Source of the DNA: Adiantum capillus-veneris
Lineage: Eukaryota; Streptophyta; Polypodiopsida; Polypodiales; Pteridaceae
DNA length: 64,000 bases
NCBI GenBank assembly: GCA_014529385.2
Contig: CM043952.1
Coordinates: forward strand, 69,321,370-69,385,369
Reading direction: 5' to 3'
Shown here: in pieces, positions 11,101 to 21,499 of the stretch
How positions within the stretch are numbered: position 1 is the first letter of the stretch
Layout: each line of letters begins with the position of its first letter
The notes under the pieces: model-generated
What the model saw: only the letters and a program-made list of their open reading frames with translations
Database searches by the model: none
Told to the model about the DNA's origin: nothing
Position numbers and translations under genes: made by a program

Positions 11101-12303
11101 AAGTACATCTGCTAAGTACTTTGATTTCCCACTCTTCGTATTTAGAGGTATGTCCCCTACATGAGCAATGGGGTGAGCTGTGTCATCTCCTGTCTGCACA
11201 TAGCCTGACACATCTGGTTTGCGCATATCTCTAAACCACTTTCCACGAGACGTCATGTGATTAGAGGCACCTGAATCCACATACCAAACATCATCTTGGG
11301 TGGAATTCTCTGCAGTCATTGTATTCATTACATGCTGCATAACAAACATGCGCTCGTTTTTGCTGTCATCTGCATCTCTGCTAGTAGATGCATAGTTGCC
11401 CTGTTCTCTCTTTCTACTTGCTTTTCCCTTTGGACAGTCACGTGACATGTGACCTCTTTCACCACAAGTCCAACATTCTCTACTATCTGGAGTATGTTGC
11501 TGCCTGCTTGATCCTGCACCATGACCTCTTTGACTCCTCCTGCCTTGAGATTGGTTTCCCTTGCCACCTGTATTGTTTTGATTTGATTGACCTTCCAGAA
11601 ATTGGCCCCTGCAACCCCTTGGGCCTCGACCACGACCTCTACCTCTACCTCTGTTGGAGTTAGAATAGAAGGCCTGTTTAGAATTATTTCTGCCATGAGA
11701 AGAAGATGTGTCAAGGTTCTTCTCCTCAAGAATAAGCATAGAAATCAAATCTTGGAACACGGGGATGTCGTCTCTTGTATTCATGGAAGACCTAAAATGT
11801 ACATACTTATCTCCTAGACCATCCAAGCATGCACGGACAATGTCATCGTCTTCCACTGAGACTTTAATAGATCCAAGAGCCTCAATGATACTCTTGATCT
11901 TCAAAGCATAATCATTGATGGAGAGGTTGTTCCTCTTAACCTGATTTAGCTCCGACTTTAGTTGAAGCTTCCTGGCCTTGGTGTTCACCTCGAACACTCT
12001 GCCTAAGTTTTTCCATGCAATGGCGGGGGTTTCAGCATCCTGTAGATAGCCCATCATGCCATCTATGATGCTCATAGAAAGCCAATACATCACTTTGCTC
12101 TGGCCTTGTTGCCAGTCCCTCAAAGCTTTCCTTTGTTCTGCTGTAGCATTTGCCTCGGGAATCTCTGGTTCCTTTTCATTGTCTCCTTCTACATAGTCCC
12201 AATAACCTTTTCCTTTTAGGAAATTTGTTATTCTGAACTTCCATGCAGGGTAGTTATTTTTCTCAAGCTTCTCAGTAACAATCTGACTGAAACCGTCAGA
12301 CAT
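8125..12303 (-). CDS. Copia gag-pol polyprotein, premature stop near C-terminus
   Basis: The polyprotein makes capsid, protease, integrase, reverse transcriptase and RNase H in one frame, as usual for Ty1/copia. The frame is open from 12339; I prefer the ATG at 12303 (MSDGFSQIV) because copia Gag typically starts this way. Residue numbers here count from the 12339 Met. Gag is followed by a CCHC knuckle (C289, C292, H297, C302). The protease has DSGAS at 355-359. The integrase zinc motif is H492/H497/C527/C530, and its catalytic triad is D557, D620 and E656. RT has YVDD at 1134-1137. RNase H follows, with TDADWAGS and STEAEY motifs. The frame stops at TGA (8125-8127) after HYHYVRE. The same frame continues beyond the stop with about 40 more family-typical residues (IADIFTKAL) into the polypurine tract, so the TGA removes only the extreme C-terminus. 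Confidence 0.95.
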   Translation of the reverse strand: MSDGFSQIVTEKLEKNNYPAWKFRITNFLKGKGYWDYVEGDNEKEPEIPEANATAEQRKALRDWQQGQSKVMYWLSMSIIDGMMGYLQDAETPAIAWKNLGRVFEVNTKARKLQLKSELNQVKRNNLSINDYALKIKSIIEALGSIKVSVEDDDIVRACLDGLGDKYVHFRSSMNTRDDIPVFQDLISMLILEEKNLDTSSSHGRNNSKQAFYSNSNRGRGRGRGRGPRGCRGQFLEGQSNQNNTGGKGNQSQGRRSQRGHGAGSSRQQHTPDSRECWTCGERGHMSRDCPKGKASRKREQGNYASTSRDADDSKNERMFVMQHVMNTMTAENSTQDDVWYVDSGASNHMTSRGKWFRDMRKPDVSGYVQTGDDTAHPIAHVGDIPLNTKSGKSKYLADVLHVPNITKNLVSVGQMVEQGLQARFNPNGCYVEDFQNGCKLITEGKCVGRMFTLNVDMPEVQAALFAQGTGVVADVDIWHKRIGHVNEQRLRSMQSKQIVKGLPKFKVDGMHKVCAACQFGKQSKGSFPHERNVCKKPLEVVHTDVWGPTDTASIHGCRYYVSFIDDHTRKVWVYFMRNKSEVFGHFQDFKVMIEKETDMQIKTLRSDGGGEYFSNDFSDFLRMHGIRRHFTCTYTPQQNGVAERKNRHIAEVARAMMNEKNMPHHFWAEAINTAVYIMNRTPTAAVHDVTPEEKFTGTKPDLAHLKVFGCIAYVHVPDELRRKLDPKAEKCILVGYSLEQKGYRCYNPTTRKLRVSRDVVFDEMSSWYSNAHGTIGADVKDDVVVQNVRPQSQVLSVPQESSSRGSVEKPWNGRLRTQVTSPTGTGNVSRKGKEKVDEPPFMADASSGFSHVDMDSDGSEQSLDEEFGIPAVRTLGVRKVQEDARGQRSDPGPRRSNRVRNPIQKLTYDGYLAHHRAYMAKVIQDVEPTCFEDAVGNVHWDDAMNEEMAALEANDTWELVPLPSGKKAIGCKWVYKTKHKADGNIERHKARLVAKGYAQTYGIDYEETFAPVAKMTTVRAVIAVAASRGWIMHQMDVKNAFLNGELQEEVYMDQPPGYVDPGYPDYVCRLLKALYGLKQGSRAWYDRIAKYLVSIDFRRAHADHSLYVRESDVGIVVITIYVDDLIIVGDNAMEIDHVKGLLKQEFEMKDLGELRYFLGIEVIRTPEGVWLSQRQYALDMLSKYGMADCKPISIPLDVNAKLSAEKGDVVEDVNMYRKIVGSLIYLTITRPDLSYTVGLESQFMQLPRKPHLDGVRRTLRYVQGTLDYALFYAADAPLALYGYTDADWAGSIVDRRSTSGFMFSFGSAAVTWSSKKQPTVALSSTEAEYRGAAVAACEVAWLRTLLEDLGVQVDQQIFIHCDNLSSIQLARNLVFHARTKHIEVHYHYVRE

Positions 12304-12603
12304 CTTGAAGCACCAAGACAAAATAGCTGCAATATGCAAAAACCTGCAAATCTGCTGAACCTGCTATCGTGGTTCCTGTAACGCTTTCTACACTCAACGA
12401 GTGTCCACAATCAAGCGTTTCACAACCACTGTACTTGTACAGTAAATCTCTGTATACTGCACTTTGGAGACCTGTTCAGAAACTTGTGCGAAAAACCCCT
12501 AAAATTGTTTTTGCTGCGCGAGGCGCCTTCGGCATCTGGTCGTGGATTGCGAACGAAGGGATTGTGATGCTCTTGCTCTCTTAGCCTCTCTTGCCTGCAC
12601 CAG

Positions 12604-12615
12604 GCTCTGATACCA
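12604..12615 (-). promoter_or_regulatory. Copia primer-binding site (tRNA-iMet type)
   Basis: On the minus strand the bases directly after the 5' LTR read TGGTATCAGAGC. This is the usual plant copia primer site, complementary to the 3' end of initiator methionine tRNA. Confidence 0.92.
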
Positions 12616-12891
12616 TGTAAAGAATGAGGATGCAAGAGAGCTACACAAGACAAGCACAAAGTACAAAATGACTAAGTGCTAAAGCTGAAAAGTAGCACAT
12701 ATGTACATGCGGTCACTAAGTGTGAACTCGCTAGAAGCGTACTAGGCTGGCACTATAAGTGTAGTCCAGCTGTAGAATCACTGGCAGAGATCCTCCGTGT
12801 CGGTCACCTAACGCGCTAGTGAGTAAATGCCGTAAGCGGCCAAGACCCGTAGTGGATGCCAGCTCAAGGTGTAGAGCTCGACATCTCAACA
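12616..12891 (-). repeat. Copia 5' LTR
   Basis: This LTR is 276 bp, TG...CA, and is followed on the plus strand by the target duplication TAACT. It lacks the 46-bp block present in the 3' LTR, so one of the two changed after insertion or during the last reverse transcription. Confidence 0.93.
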
Positions 12892-13042
12892 TAACTGAAA
12901 GAGGATCTCTTTCCTACAATCATTGTACCTAAATAATTCTGATATTGAGTTATTTTTGTACTTATCTGTTCATTGTTCCTTGGCCAGCTGTCTTTTGAAT
13001 GTAAAAATTCAATATATGTCTTATTAGTTAAGATTTAAACAG

Positions 13043-13086
<44 letters not shown>

Positions 13087-13205
13087 CGGGTGGATAGCAG
13101 TTTTCCTGGAACTCGTGTACACATAGGACTTGTCATTGTGGCATAGTAGTTGACAAATTACGCTGCGGTTGAAGTGACGACCCCAATCAACATGTGAAAA
13201 GGACC
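12892..13205 (+). repeat. Leader repeat, copy B, second part, then short unassigned stretch
   Basis: Bases 12892-13050 resume the match to about 304-459 of copy A. In copy B the short AC run has expanded to a perfect (AC)n microsatellite (about 13045-13083). After that the similarity to copy A ends and no reverse transcriptase follows. Bases 13085-13205 are unassigned up to the next LTR element; I see nothing in them. Confidence 0.75.
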
Positions 13206-14706
13206 TGATGCATGGTTTTTAGGACTCCTTCTGAAGATGCAATAAAGGCACAGTCAGTTGTTGGGGAGATGAGGATACTCTAGTCCAAGGGATCTCGAAA
13301 GAGAAGAAAAATCTACTTCACAAGCACCAAAGAGTAAAAAGTGCCATGGACAGAAGATACGTGGGAACGAGCTCTTATGCATGCCTACAACCCATATCTT
13401 ACAGAATAGCCCATTCTAGGTGTGAATTTCTAGTGAAATTTACACGAGGATGTTCGTGTGGACTCACAGCACAGCATACTCCGTTTTCACTTTTTTAATC
13501 GACAGTAAATATTTTTTACCACAGTAAATATTTTTTACCTACAGTAAATATTTTTCACCTACATGGTAAATACAAATCACTTTTTACCTACAGTAACTTT
13601 TTTTACCCATGGTAAATATTTTTTACTGCACCATAAGTATTTGGTAGGTAACAGTTCACTGTTACTAGAAGTAGTGATTGGGCATCAACAATGCAGTTAC
13701 AGGAGGAGAAAAGGGGAAAATCTTATGGTAAAGGTGAGTCAACAGGGATAAAGACTTTTGAGTTGAAAAGAGACATGCTGATTTTTTCAAAGAACACATG
13801 TCAAAAGAAGCCATGGTTGAGGATTTTTTGAGAATTTGATATTCAGGAGGACCTAGCAGGTCCCCCCCTGACATGTGCAGAACCTCCAGTTTCAATAGCC
13901 ACCTTACCTGCTCTTAAATGCTGGTCAAGGCCTTATCCCCATGTGTCACAATCAGAAAAATCAGCATTTATCCTCCCCTCTCACATCACTCTAGAGAATA
14001 TCTTGATGGTGACATATCAGGTGACCTCAATCTGTTGACCACCCTAAGCAAAAAGTAACCCCAATCAGCGGATTTAAGCATGTTTATCCCTAATCCTAAA
14101 CCCTCTCAAAAACCTATATAAGGAGGCCTTCTCTCACTCGAAACGAACACTTCACCCCCTTCACCAAGCAATGAAGCTATGACGACATTGCTCACAACGA
14201 GGAGCTATGGATGGAGCTCTACTCTCTCTCCCTCTAGTATGCTACATTACTAGCCCTAAAACCTAAATAAGGAGTCTTCTCTCATGCTCCATGGCCACCA
14301 TCCTCGCCATCATTCTCTAAGGTATTGATGTGTTGCTAGTAGGATCATACCTACTTGCTGGGTTGATTGTTTTTGACAAGGGATTATGCCATCCTTGGCT
14401 TGATTCTCTATATCCTTGTTATGTATGATCAGATGCCGTTGTATTGTTAAGCTGATGTCTTGTGTATATATATGCTACATAAGGTCCCTAAGCTTCGTTT
14501 CTATGTGTTTTGCCATATGTTTTGATGCCATCATAATGCCAGAAGTCTCACTTGCCTATGTGCACTATGTGTGAGGTCCCTAAACCTCTTAATTTAGGGT
14601 GGTGCCCCCTTTGTTTTGTTCTTTGCTTGTTTGCATGAGGCGTGGTTTGTGGAGTGTGCACGAGTACAGAGGCCACCCGGTTGCACTGCTCTTTTTCCCG
14701 CCATCA
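13206..14706 (+). repeat. 5' LTR of gag-protease element
   Basis: The LTR is 1501 bp. It has a TATA-like CCTATATAAGGAGG at about 14113 followed by a pyrimidine-rich start region, so the U3/R boundary probably lies near 14140. An AT-rich array of TAAATATTTTTTAC-like units lies at about 13500-13630. A frame at 13563-13751 is copied exactly in the other LTR and is not a gene. Confidence 0.93.
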
Positions 14707-14708
14707 TT

Positions 14709-14721
14709 TTGGTGCCCCCAC
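14709..14721 (+). promoter_or_regulatory. Candidate primer-binding site
   Basis: TTGGTGCCCCCAC starts two bases after the LTR end. The identical string lies at 60566-60578 after the LTR of a related element, which supports a function. It is not the common methionine-tRNA site, and I cannot name the tRNA. Confidence 0.6.
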
Positions 14722-14778
14722 TGAGGAGGGCTACACAGACCTTCAGTCCACAAGCAATGAAGATGTGCAATCTACAAT

Positions 14779-14964
14779 ATGGACGAATGGCGTGAGGAGT
14801 TTGCAAATTGGAGAATAGAAGAGGAGGAGGCTTTAGAGGCCTTAAAAGCTTTCATCGAGGTCTTGTTACGAGGTTGCAGTGTCATTGAAATTCAAGAAGT
14901 AAGTTCTTCTACATGCCTTGTTCGTGATCGTCGCCAACGAAGGAGAGTGAGAAGAAGAGCTTGA
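14779..14964 (+). CDS. Small acidic/basic pre-gag frame, unknown
   Basis: The 61 codons begin DEWREEFANW, run through a glutamate-rich helix-like stretch and end in an arginine cluster. A diverged but alignable version exists at about 60640-60830 in the related element: DEW, an F-x-N, a run of EEE, and later an arginine-rich end. Shared retention suggests a coding sequence and not a chance frame. It may be the start of a longer leader protein now cut by stops. No function is recognised. Confidence 0.4.
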   Translation: MDEWREEFANWRIEEEEALEALKAFIEVLLRGCSVIEIQEVSSSTCLVRDRRQRRRVRRRA

Positions 14965-15162
14965 TATACCTCTCCTCTCAACCTATGAGTGCTCCAGAAA
15001 CCTCCAACGCACACGAGCTTGAAATATTCTACCTCAACATACACGAAGGTACTGTGACACACATTAAGGGAAGAGAAAGCATCACCAGACCTCTCTTTCC
15101 TGAGGAGCCGACTAAGAGGAGGAAGATCACCTCTACACCTAAGTGGCCCAAGGCCGCAGCGC

Positions 15163-15669
15163 GTGCTCAAGCGTAAGGTAACAGTTGGCTTAATCTCATT
15201 AATAAGGGATTACATGACCACTACAGGCAAGAAAAAGGCTAGTGAGCAACCAACTTCAACCTCCAACTTTCAACCACGACTCTCACCCCTAAATCCTCCT
15301 GAAGCAAAGAGGCGAAGGCTTGCCTACAAGATTGCCGCCCGTCTGCGAGTGCTCCCAGTGCACTTTGTGAATCCAGACACCACCAATCCCAAGCCAATCT
15401 CCTGTCCGCGTGAAGATCACTTTGGATATTGTCCAAAGTGCTTTGGAGACCGGGTGAAAAGCCTCCCTGCCCTACCTTTGCTGCTAATTTTCAAGAAGTT
15501 ATCTCAATCTAAGGAAACTATCTTAGTTGATGATGTGCTGCACATTAATGGTGTCACTTTCATTCGTCATGCTGATTATGATGCATCAGGAAGAGTCGAA
15601 GTGATCCGAGGTGCTGACCTTCTGTGGCTGATCAGGCTCATTGGTCCCAAGGTGGTGCAACTAAGCTAG
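15163..15669 (+). CDS. Unknown frame between primer site and gag
   Basis: The 168 codons lie about 330 bases before gag. The first third is lysine/proline-rich with a basic KRRRLAYK segment. A cysteine motif CPREDHFGYCPKC (about residues 102-114) follows, and then a hydrophobic segment with VDDVLHINGVTFIRH. A further frame, 15692-15913 (DANNENDDPRMF start), follows at once. I recognise neither. Such extra frames upstream of gag are unusual in Ty3-type elements; it could be a captured host fragment or a broken leader protein. Confidence 0.4.
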   Translation: MLKRKVTVGLISLIRDYMTTTGKKKASEQPTSTSNFQPRLSPLNPPEAKRRRLAYKIAARLRVLPVHFVNPDTTNPKPISCPREDHFGYCPKCFGDRVKSLPALPLLLIFKKLSQSKETILVDDVLHINGVTFIRHADYDASGRVEVIRGADLLWLIRLIGPKVVQLS

Positions 15670-16003
15670 GCTCTTGTGTGTAAGTATGGATGCCAATAAT
15701 GAGAATGATGATCCCCGCATGTTTCCTTTCCATTTTGTGCGTCATATCCGTGTGAATATTTGTATTGATAGAAAAATATTTTATCAGCAAAGAATAGCCC
15801 TGTTGTTTGGAGCCGAGAGACTTGGGGAAATCTTGCGCTCTCCTCATCCTGCCATTCTACCCTTACTAGACTATTACCATTCCTTTGATGTGTCGATCTT
15901 CATCCTATTTTGAGCTAAGTTGTGCTAAGCTCCAAATTGTAATTACCATACTCTATTTTAAAATAAATTGGAGCAGTTTGTGTAATTGTTTACTCTCTCA
16001 CTT

Positions 16004-16867
16004 ATGGCCTTCCCTAATTTTTATGGTAAGCCTGGGGAGGTTGCTCCAGACTTTTTGGATAATTTGGAAATGGCCTTTCTGGTATCGGGAAGGGATGACG
16101 AAGCTACTAAGTTAAGGGCCTTTCCTTTGGTCTTGAGGGAAGGTGCAAAATTATGGTATCAAACTTTGGCACCTGAAGAAAGAAGAGACTGGGAGTCCTT
16201 AAAGATGGCCTTCATCGAAGAATTTCTCCGCCATGAGCCTCTAGAGGAGATATGGAGACAACTCTTAGAGCTACGCCAAACATCACCCAATGACTATAGA
16301 AGCTATGAAGGAAAGTTTTCCAACTTATGGGAGAAATGGTGTGCATCACTAGGTGAAGGAGAAAGGGCGCCAGAATGCCTAAAGAAGGACTGTTTCCTGG
16401 CAGGGCTTTACCCCATACTTCGAGAAAAGGTAAAAGGTAAATTCCCAGATACCTTTGATAAAGCTATGACTTATGCAAGGAAGAAGGATAGGAAGTTAAA
16501 ATTCCAAGCTCAACTACAAGGGGGAATGGAGCCTCTACCGCTAGCTCAACCTACGGCAAGGGTAGTAGCAGGGACAGGAGCAACAGACCAAGAGTCCTCT
16601 CAACAAGAATTACTTCAAAAAATCACCAATCAACTAGAGAGCTTGTCCATCAATCTGGTTCAAGGTGTAAGGGCTCCCCAGCCAGGAAATGAACGAAATA
16701 GACAAGAAGGACAAAGGCAAGCACGTGAGTACATTTGCTACAACTGTGGAGAGGTAGGTCACGGCATGTATTATTGCCCCCATCCACGACGCTATCAAGG
16801 AAATGGTAATCAAAGACGGCCTCCTCGCCAGCAAGTCACTCCTCCTCAAGCTAGGCCACTAAATTGA
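16004..16867 (+). CDS. Gag with CCHC zinc knuckle
   Basis: I chose the ATG at 16004 (MAFPNFYGKPGE) because the related gag at 61426 begins with the same kind of segment (AFPTFKGKKGE). The body is a Retrotrans_gag-type capsid region (FLDNLEMAFLVSG, LWYQTLAPEERRDWESLKMAF). After a linker comes the knuckle CYNCGEVGHGMYYC at about 16737-16778. The frame ends at TGA (16865-16867) but stays open afterwards as a proline-rich tail, so this TGA may be a recent loss. Confidence 0.85.
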   Translation: MAFPNFYGKPGEVAPDFLDNLEMAFLVSGRDDEATKLRAFPLVLREGAKLWYQTLAPEERRDWESLKMAFIEEFLRHEPLEEIWRQLLELRQTSPNDYRSYEGKFSNLWEKWCASLGEGERAPECLKKDCFLAGLYPILREKVKGKFPDTFDKAMTYARKKDRKLKFQAQLQGGMEPLPLAQPTARVVAGTGATDQESSQQELLQKITNQLESLSINLVQGVRAPQPGNERNRQEGQRQAREYICYNCGEVGHGMYYCPHPRRYQGNGNQRRPPRQQVTPPQARPLN

Positions 16868-18094
16868 CAAAATGCACACGTGGCTCCACCAATCCAAATA
16901 TTGAGACCCCCTCCTCCACCACCACAAGCACCAGCAGAGATCCCTCCACTACCATCGGGAGGGGAGGACAGGGCTGTCTCTGTCATAAGTCTTGACAATG
17001 GTAAGGATAAAGGGAAAGAAAAAATGGAGGAAGCTGTTGCCATGCCAATAAAGAGAGTTAGGAGACAAAGAACTGATGAAATGGAAGCTTCAGAGCCGGA
17101 TAAAGGGAATGAGGGTTCCTCCCAAGTGATAGGAGACAAGAAAAGGAAGAGTAGGTAAAGGAGGCACATAGGAGTAGAAGACTTTTCACTTGGGGTAGGA
17201 TCCATACCTTACGACCTGGTAGCAGATGTGAGTAAGCTAGGACCAAAGATTTCATGGCAGCAACTCCTCCACCTTTCCCCAAAGATGCGTAGAACCTGGT
17301 CTAAGATGGTCAGCACCAGGAGGGCTAAGGTAAAGTCAGTTGGGTCTATTAGTGCAAGAGGCATGAAGGATATCGTGCCAGTCATTGATGCAGAGATTAA
17401 GAGTCAGCGAGTCTCTAATGTGTACGTAGATGGTGGAGCCGAGATTTGTGTTATGACAGAGAAATTAATGCACAGGTTGGGCTTAGAAGTAAACGAGCAA
17501 ACTTCCTTACAAGCTAAGATGGCAAACAATGTAAGGGTGGCTTGTGTGGGAAAGGTTAATGGAATGAAGGTTTCAGCTTTTGGTGTGGCAATCTCAATTG
17601 ATGCTTATGTGATCCCAACTAAGGGGGAGGGCTATCCGCTAATCCTTGGAAGACCTTGGCTTATGGCTATGAAAGCTAGGCAAGATTGGGAGACAGGTTC
17701 CCTTGAGTTGCGACCAAATCATAAGGTAGGTGGCAAGCAACAAAAAATTGTGTATGACATGAAGCAAGGTAGACAACAAGACCTAGAGATGGAGACTTCT
17801 TTGGATGAATGGAGCACAAGCAGCTGCTCTTCATCTGAGGAGGATGCTAGCTCTTTGGAAGTCATGGGTATAATACTTTGAAACCCAGAAGGAGAAGGTG
17901 GTCAAGACTCTCTAAACAAGGAAGAAGCCACAGGCTTAGAGGAGATGCTAGCTAAGGACCTACTAGAAGAAGAGAGAGAACCCTATTTGCAGGTACTAAA
18001 GAAGCATGCTGGCCTCTTTATAACTGATTACGAGCACATTAAAGGAGTGACGGTAACCCAACACCATATCCAATTAAAGGAAGGTGCCGTCAAC
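16868..18094 (+). pseudogene. Gag tail and retropepsin-like protease, interrupted
   Basis: The frame is the same as gag. A proline-rich tail (PPPPPPQAPAEIPPLP) and a basic segment end at TAA (17156-17158). The protease region follows (DFSLGVGS, then VYVDGGAEICVM at about 17428-17463, later PLILGRPWL at about 17635-17661). The catalytic triplet reads D-G-G where retropepsins usually have D-S/T-G, so activity is doubtful. A TGA at 17879-17881 interrupts it. The frame then reaches a segment (EPYLQVLKKHAGLF, HHIQLKEGAVNL) that in full elements leads into RT, and the similarity stops at about 18094. Confidence 0.7.
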
Positions 18095-19060
18095 CTTGTT
18101 GGTGATGAGGTATTTGCACAGGTTGAAGCTCTAGTAGGTCATGTTTCTGAGTATAAAGAGATGGTTGTGGAGGGTTTGGATACAGGTTTGAAAAGTGATC
18201 AGGTTTGCTTGGCTATGCAGCAAGTGGAGGCAAATGGCAGGGTCTTGCTATGTTATGTGATGTTATGGATACATGTGTTATTGGAGGTTGCTTTACATAT
18301 ATTTTTGTGTCAATGGCGAGGTTTTTTTGAAGTGGACTATACCATGGAGGGTTCTGTAGCAGATGGTAGGATAGCTGCTTATGATTCAGGTTTCTCAAGT
18401 GATGGCAAGTATGCTTATAGTGGACACGAAGGATTATGGATGCAGGGTGACGAAGCTCCGTGCTATAAAGAGCTGGAAGGGTTGGCTGTCTATTGGCCTA
18501 CAAGTGCCCTTCTTGGATATACATGTTTTACAGGTTGATGGCAATGAGCAATGCTTTACTTTTGATCCAGGTGGATTCTACACCATGCGTGGGGGAGCTT
18601 TGAGCTTTCCATTTGACGCTGGAGGGTGATGTAGTAGCAAATGCTTTTTTCTCTATCTCTATCCTATCTATATAGCCACTATACTATCATTTTTCTTATG
18701 CAGTCTATAGCTCTATGTTATATAATTCTCTCTATACAGTCATCTTTTACCTAAATAATACTATGGTTGAGCATGAATGCTCAACGAGGGGTTGGGCAAA
18801 AAAAAAAAAAAAAAGGAAAAAAAGAGAATGCTACCAGTGAAAGCGGATATTGACAATGGATGGGGTATGGTTTTCAAGGGTCTAGGAGACCAGTTGTTAG
18901 TCATGGATGGATACAATTATTCATCAGAAAGGACTAAACAGGGTGCATCAGCCAAGAAAGCAGTAACATGGCAAATTCAATTGGTACCAGGTGGGTAAGT
19001 ATTCAAGAGAACCCTATTGTAGCACAACCTACAGCTAGAGGCATCAAATACCTCTAGCTT
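18095..19060 (+). other. Non-pol sequence in place of RT-RNase H-integrase
   Basis: About 970 bp stand where roughly 3 kb of pol would be expected. The frame from upstream stays open to 18538 but shows no RT motif. It is Gly/Val/Leu-rich and I recognise nothing. A later frame (18777-18998) starts with a lysine run made by an A-rich tract at 18800-18830. The stretch 18630-18770 is noncoding and rich in TATCTATCC-like steps. Confidence 0.6.
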
Positions 19061-19071
19061 AAGGGGGAGGG
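19061..19071 (+). promoter_or_regulatory. Polypurine tract of gag-protease element
   Basis: AAGGGGGAGGG lies five bases before the TGATGC start of the 3' LTR. Confidence 0.8.
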
Positions 19072-19076
19072 CTATA

Positions 19077-20559
19077 TGATGCATGGTTTTTAGGACCCCT
19101 TCTGAAGATGCAATAAAGACACAGTCACTTGTTGGGGAGATGAGGATACTCTAGTCCAAGGGATCTCGAAAGAGAAGAAAAATCTACTTCACAAGCACCA
19201 AAGAGTAAAAAGTGCCATGGATAGAAGATACGTGGGAACGAGCTCTTATGCATGCCTACAACCCATATCTTACAGAATAGCCCATTCTAGGTGTGAATTT
19301 CTAGTGAAATTTACACGAGGATGTTCGTGTGGACTCACAGCACAGCATACTCCGTTTTCACTTTTTTACCGACACTAAATATTTTTTACCACAGTAAATA
19401 TTTTTTACCTACAGTAAATATTTTTCACCTACATGGTAAATACAAATCACTTTTTACCTACAGTAACTTTTTTTACCCATGGTAAATATTTTTTACTGCA
19501 CCATAAGTATTTGGTAGGTAACAGTTCACTGTTACTAGAAGTAGTGATTGGGCATCAACAATGCAGTTACAGGAGGAGAAAAGGGGAAAATCTTATGGTA
19601 AAGGTGAGTCAACAGGGATAAAGACTTTTGAGTTGAAAAGAGACATGCTGATTTTTTCAAAGAACACATGTCAAAAGAAGCCATGGTTGAGGATTTTTTG
19701 AGAATTTGATATTCAGGAGGACCCAGCAGGTCCCCCCCTGACATGTGCAGAACCTCCAGTTTCAATAGCCACCTTACCTGCTCTTAAATGCTGGTCAAGG
19801 CCTTATCCCCATGTGTCACAATCAGAAAAATCAGCATTTATCCTCCCCTCTCACATCACTCTAGAGAATATCTTGATGGTGACATATCAGGTGACCTCAA
19901 TCTGTTGACCACCCTAAGCAAAAAGTAACCCCAATCAGCGGATTTAAGCATGTTTATCCCTAATCCTAAACCCTCTCAAAAACCTATATAAGGAGGCCTT
20001 CTCTCACTCGAAACGAACACTTCACCCCCTTCACCAAGCAATGAAGCTATGACGACATTGCTCACAACGAGGAGCTATGGATGGAGCTCTACTCTCTCTC
20101 CCTCTAGTATGCTACATTACTAGCCCTAAAACCTAAATAAGGAGTCTTCTCTCATGCTCCATGGCCACCATCCTCGCCATCATTCTCTAAGGTATTGATG
20201 TGTTGCTAGTAGGATCATACCTACTTGCTGGGTTGATTGTTTTTGACAAGGGATTATGCCATCCTTGGCTTGATTCTCTATATCCTTGTTATGTATGATC
20301 AGATGCCGTTGTATTGTTAAGCTGATGTCTTGTGTATATATATGCTACATAAGGTCCCTAAGCTTCGTTTCTATGTGTTTTGCCATATGTTTTGATGCCA
20401 TCATAATGCCAGAAGTCTCACTTGCCTATGTGCACTATGTGTGAGGTCCCTAAACCTCTTAATTTAGGGTGGTGCCCCCTTTGTTTTGTTCTTTGCTTGT
20501 TTGCATGAGGCGTGGTTTGTGGAGTGTGCACGAGTGCACTGCTCTTTTTCCCGCCATCA
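19077..20559 (+). repeat. 3' LTR of gag-protease element
   Basis: The LTR is 1483 bp and almost identical to the 5' copy. It lacks about 17 bp near its right end (after CACGAGT, about 20535). It ends CCGCCATCA and is followed by the target duplication GGACC. Confidence 0.93.
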
Positions 20560-20564
20560 GGACC

Positions 20565-21499
<935 letters not shown>

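Larger units (their letters stand above)
7660..12891 (-). mobile_element. Ty1/copia LTR retrotransposon, nearly complete
   Basis: The element is 5232 bp and reads on the minus strand. Both LTRs begin TG and end CA. It is flanked by the 5-bp duplication TAACT and sits inside leader repeat copy B. Primer site, polypurine tract and a single gag-pol frame are all present. Where both LTRs align they differ at only about two positions by eye, so insertion is recent. Two defects are visible: a premature TGA near the end of pol and a 46-bp length difference between the LTRs. Confidence 0.95.
13206..20559 (+). mobile_element. Gag-protease-only LTR retrotransposon (non-autonomous, Ty3-like)
   Basis: The element is 7354 bp with 1.5-kb LTRs beginning TGATGC and ending ATCA. 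It is flanked by the 5-bp duplication GGACC (13201-13205 and 20560-20564). A primer-site-like sequence follows the left LTR and a polypurine tract precedes the right one. Inside are two unassigned frames, a gag with zinc knuckle and a retropepsin-like protease. The reading then reaches the segment that normally precedes RT and turns into unrelated sequence. No RT, RNase H or integrase motif is present. The LTRs differ at only about ten positions in 1.5 kb by eye, so the element moved recently and probably depended on enzymes from a relative. Confidence 0.88.

Noticed and set aside
13563-13751. 62-codon frame repeated exactly at 19433-19621
   Set aside because: Both copies are the same part of the two LTRs; identity is due to LTR duplication and not to a gene family.
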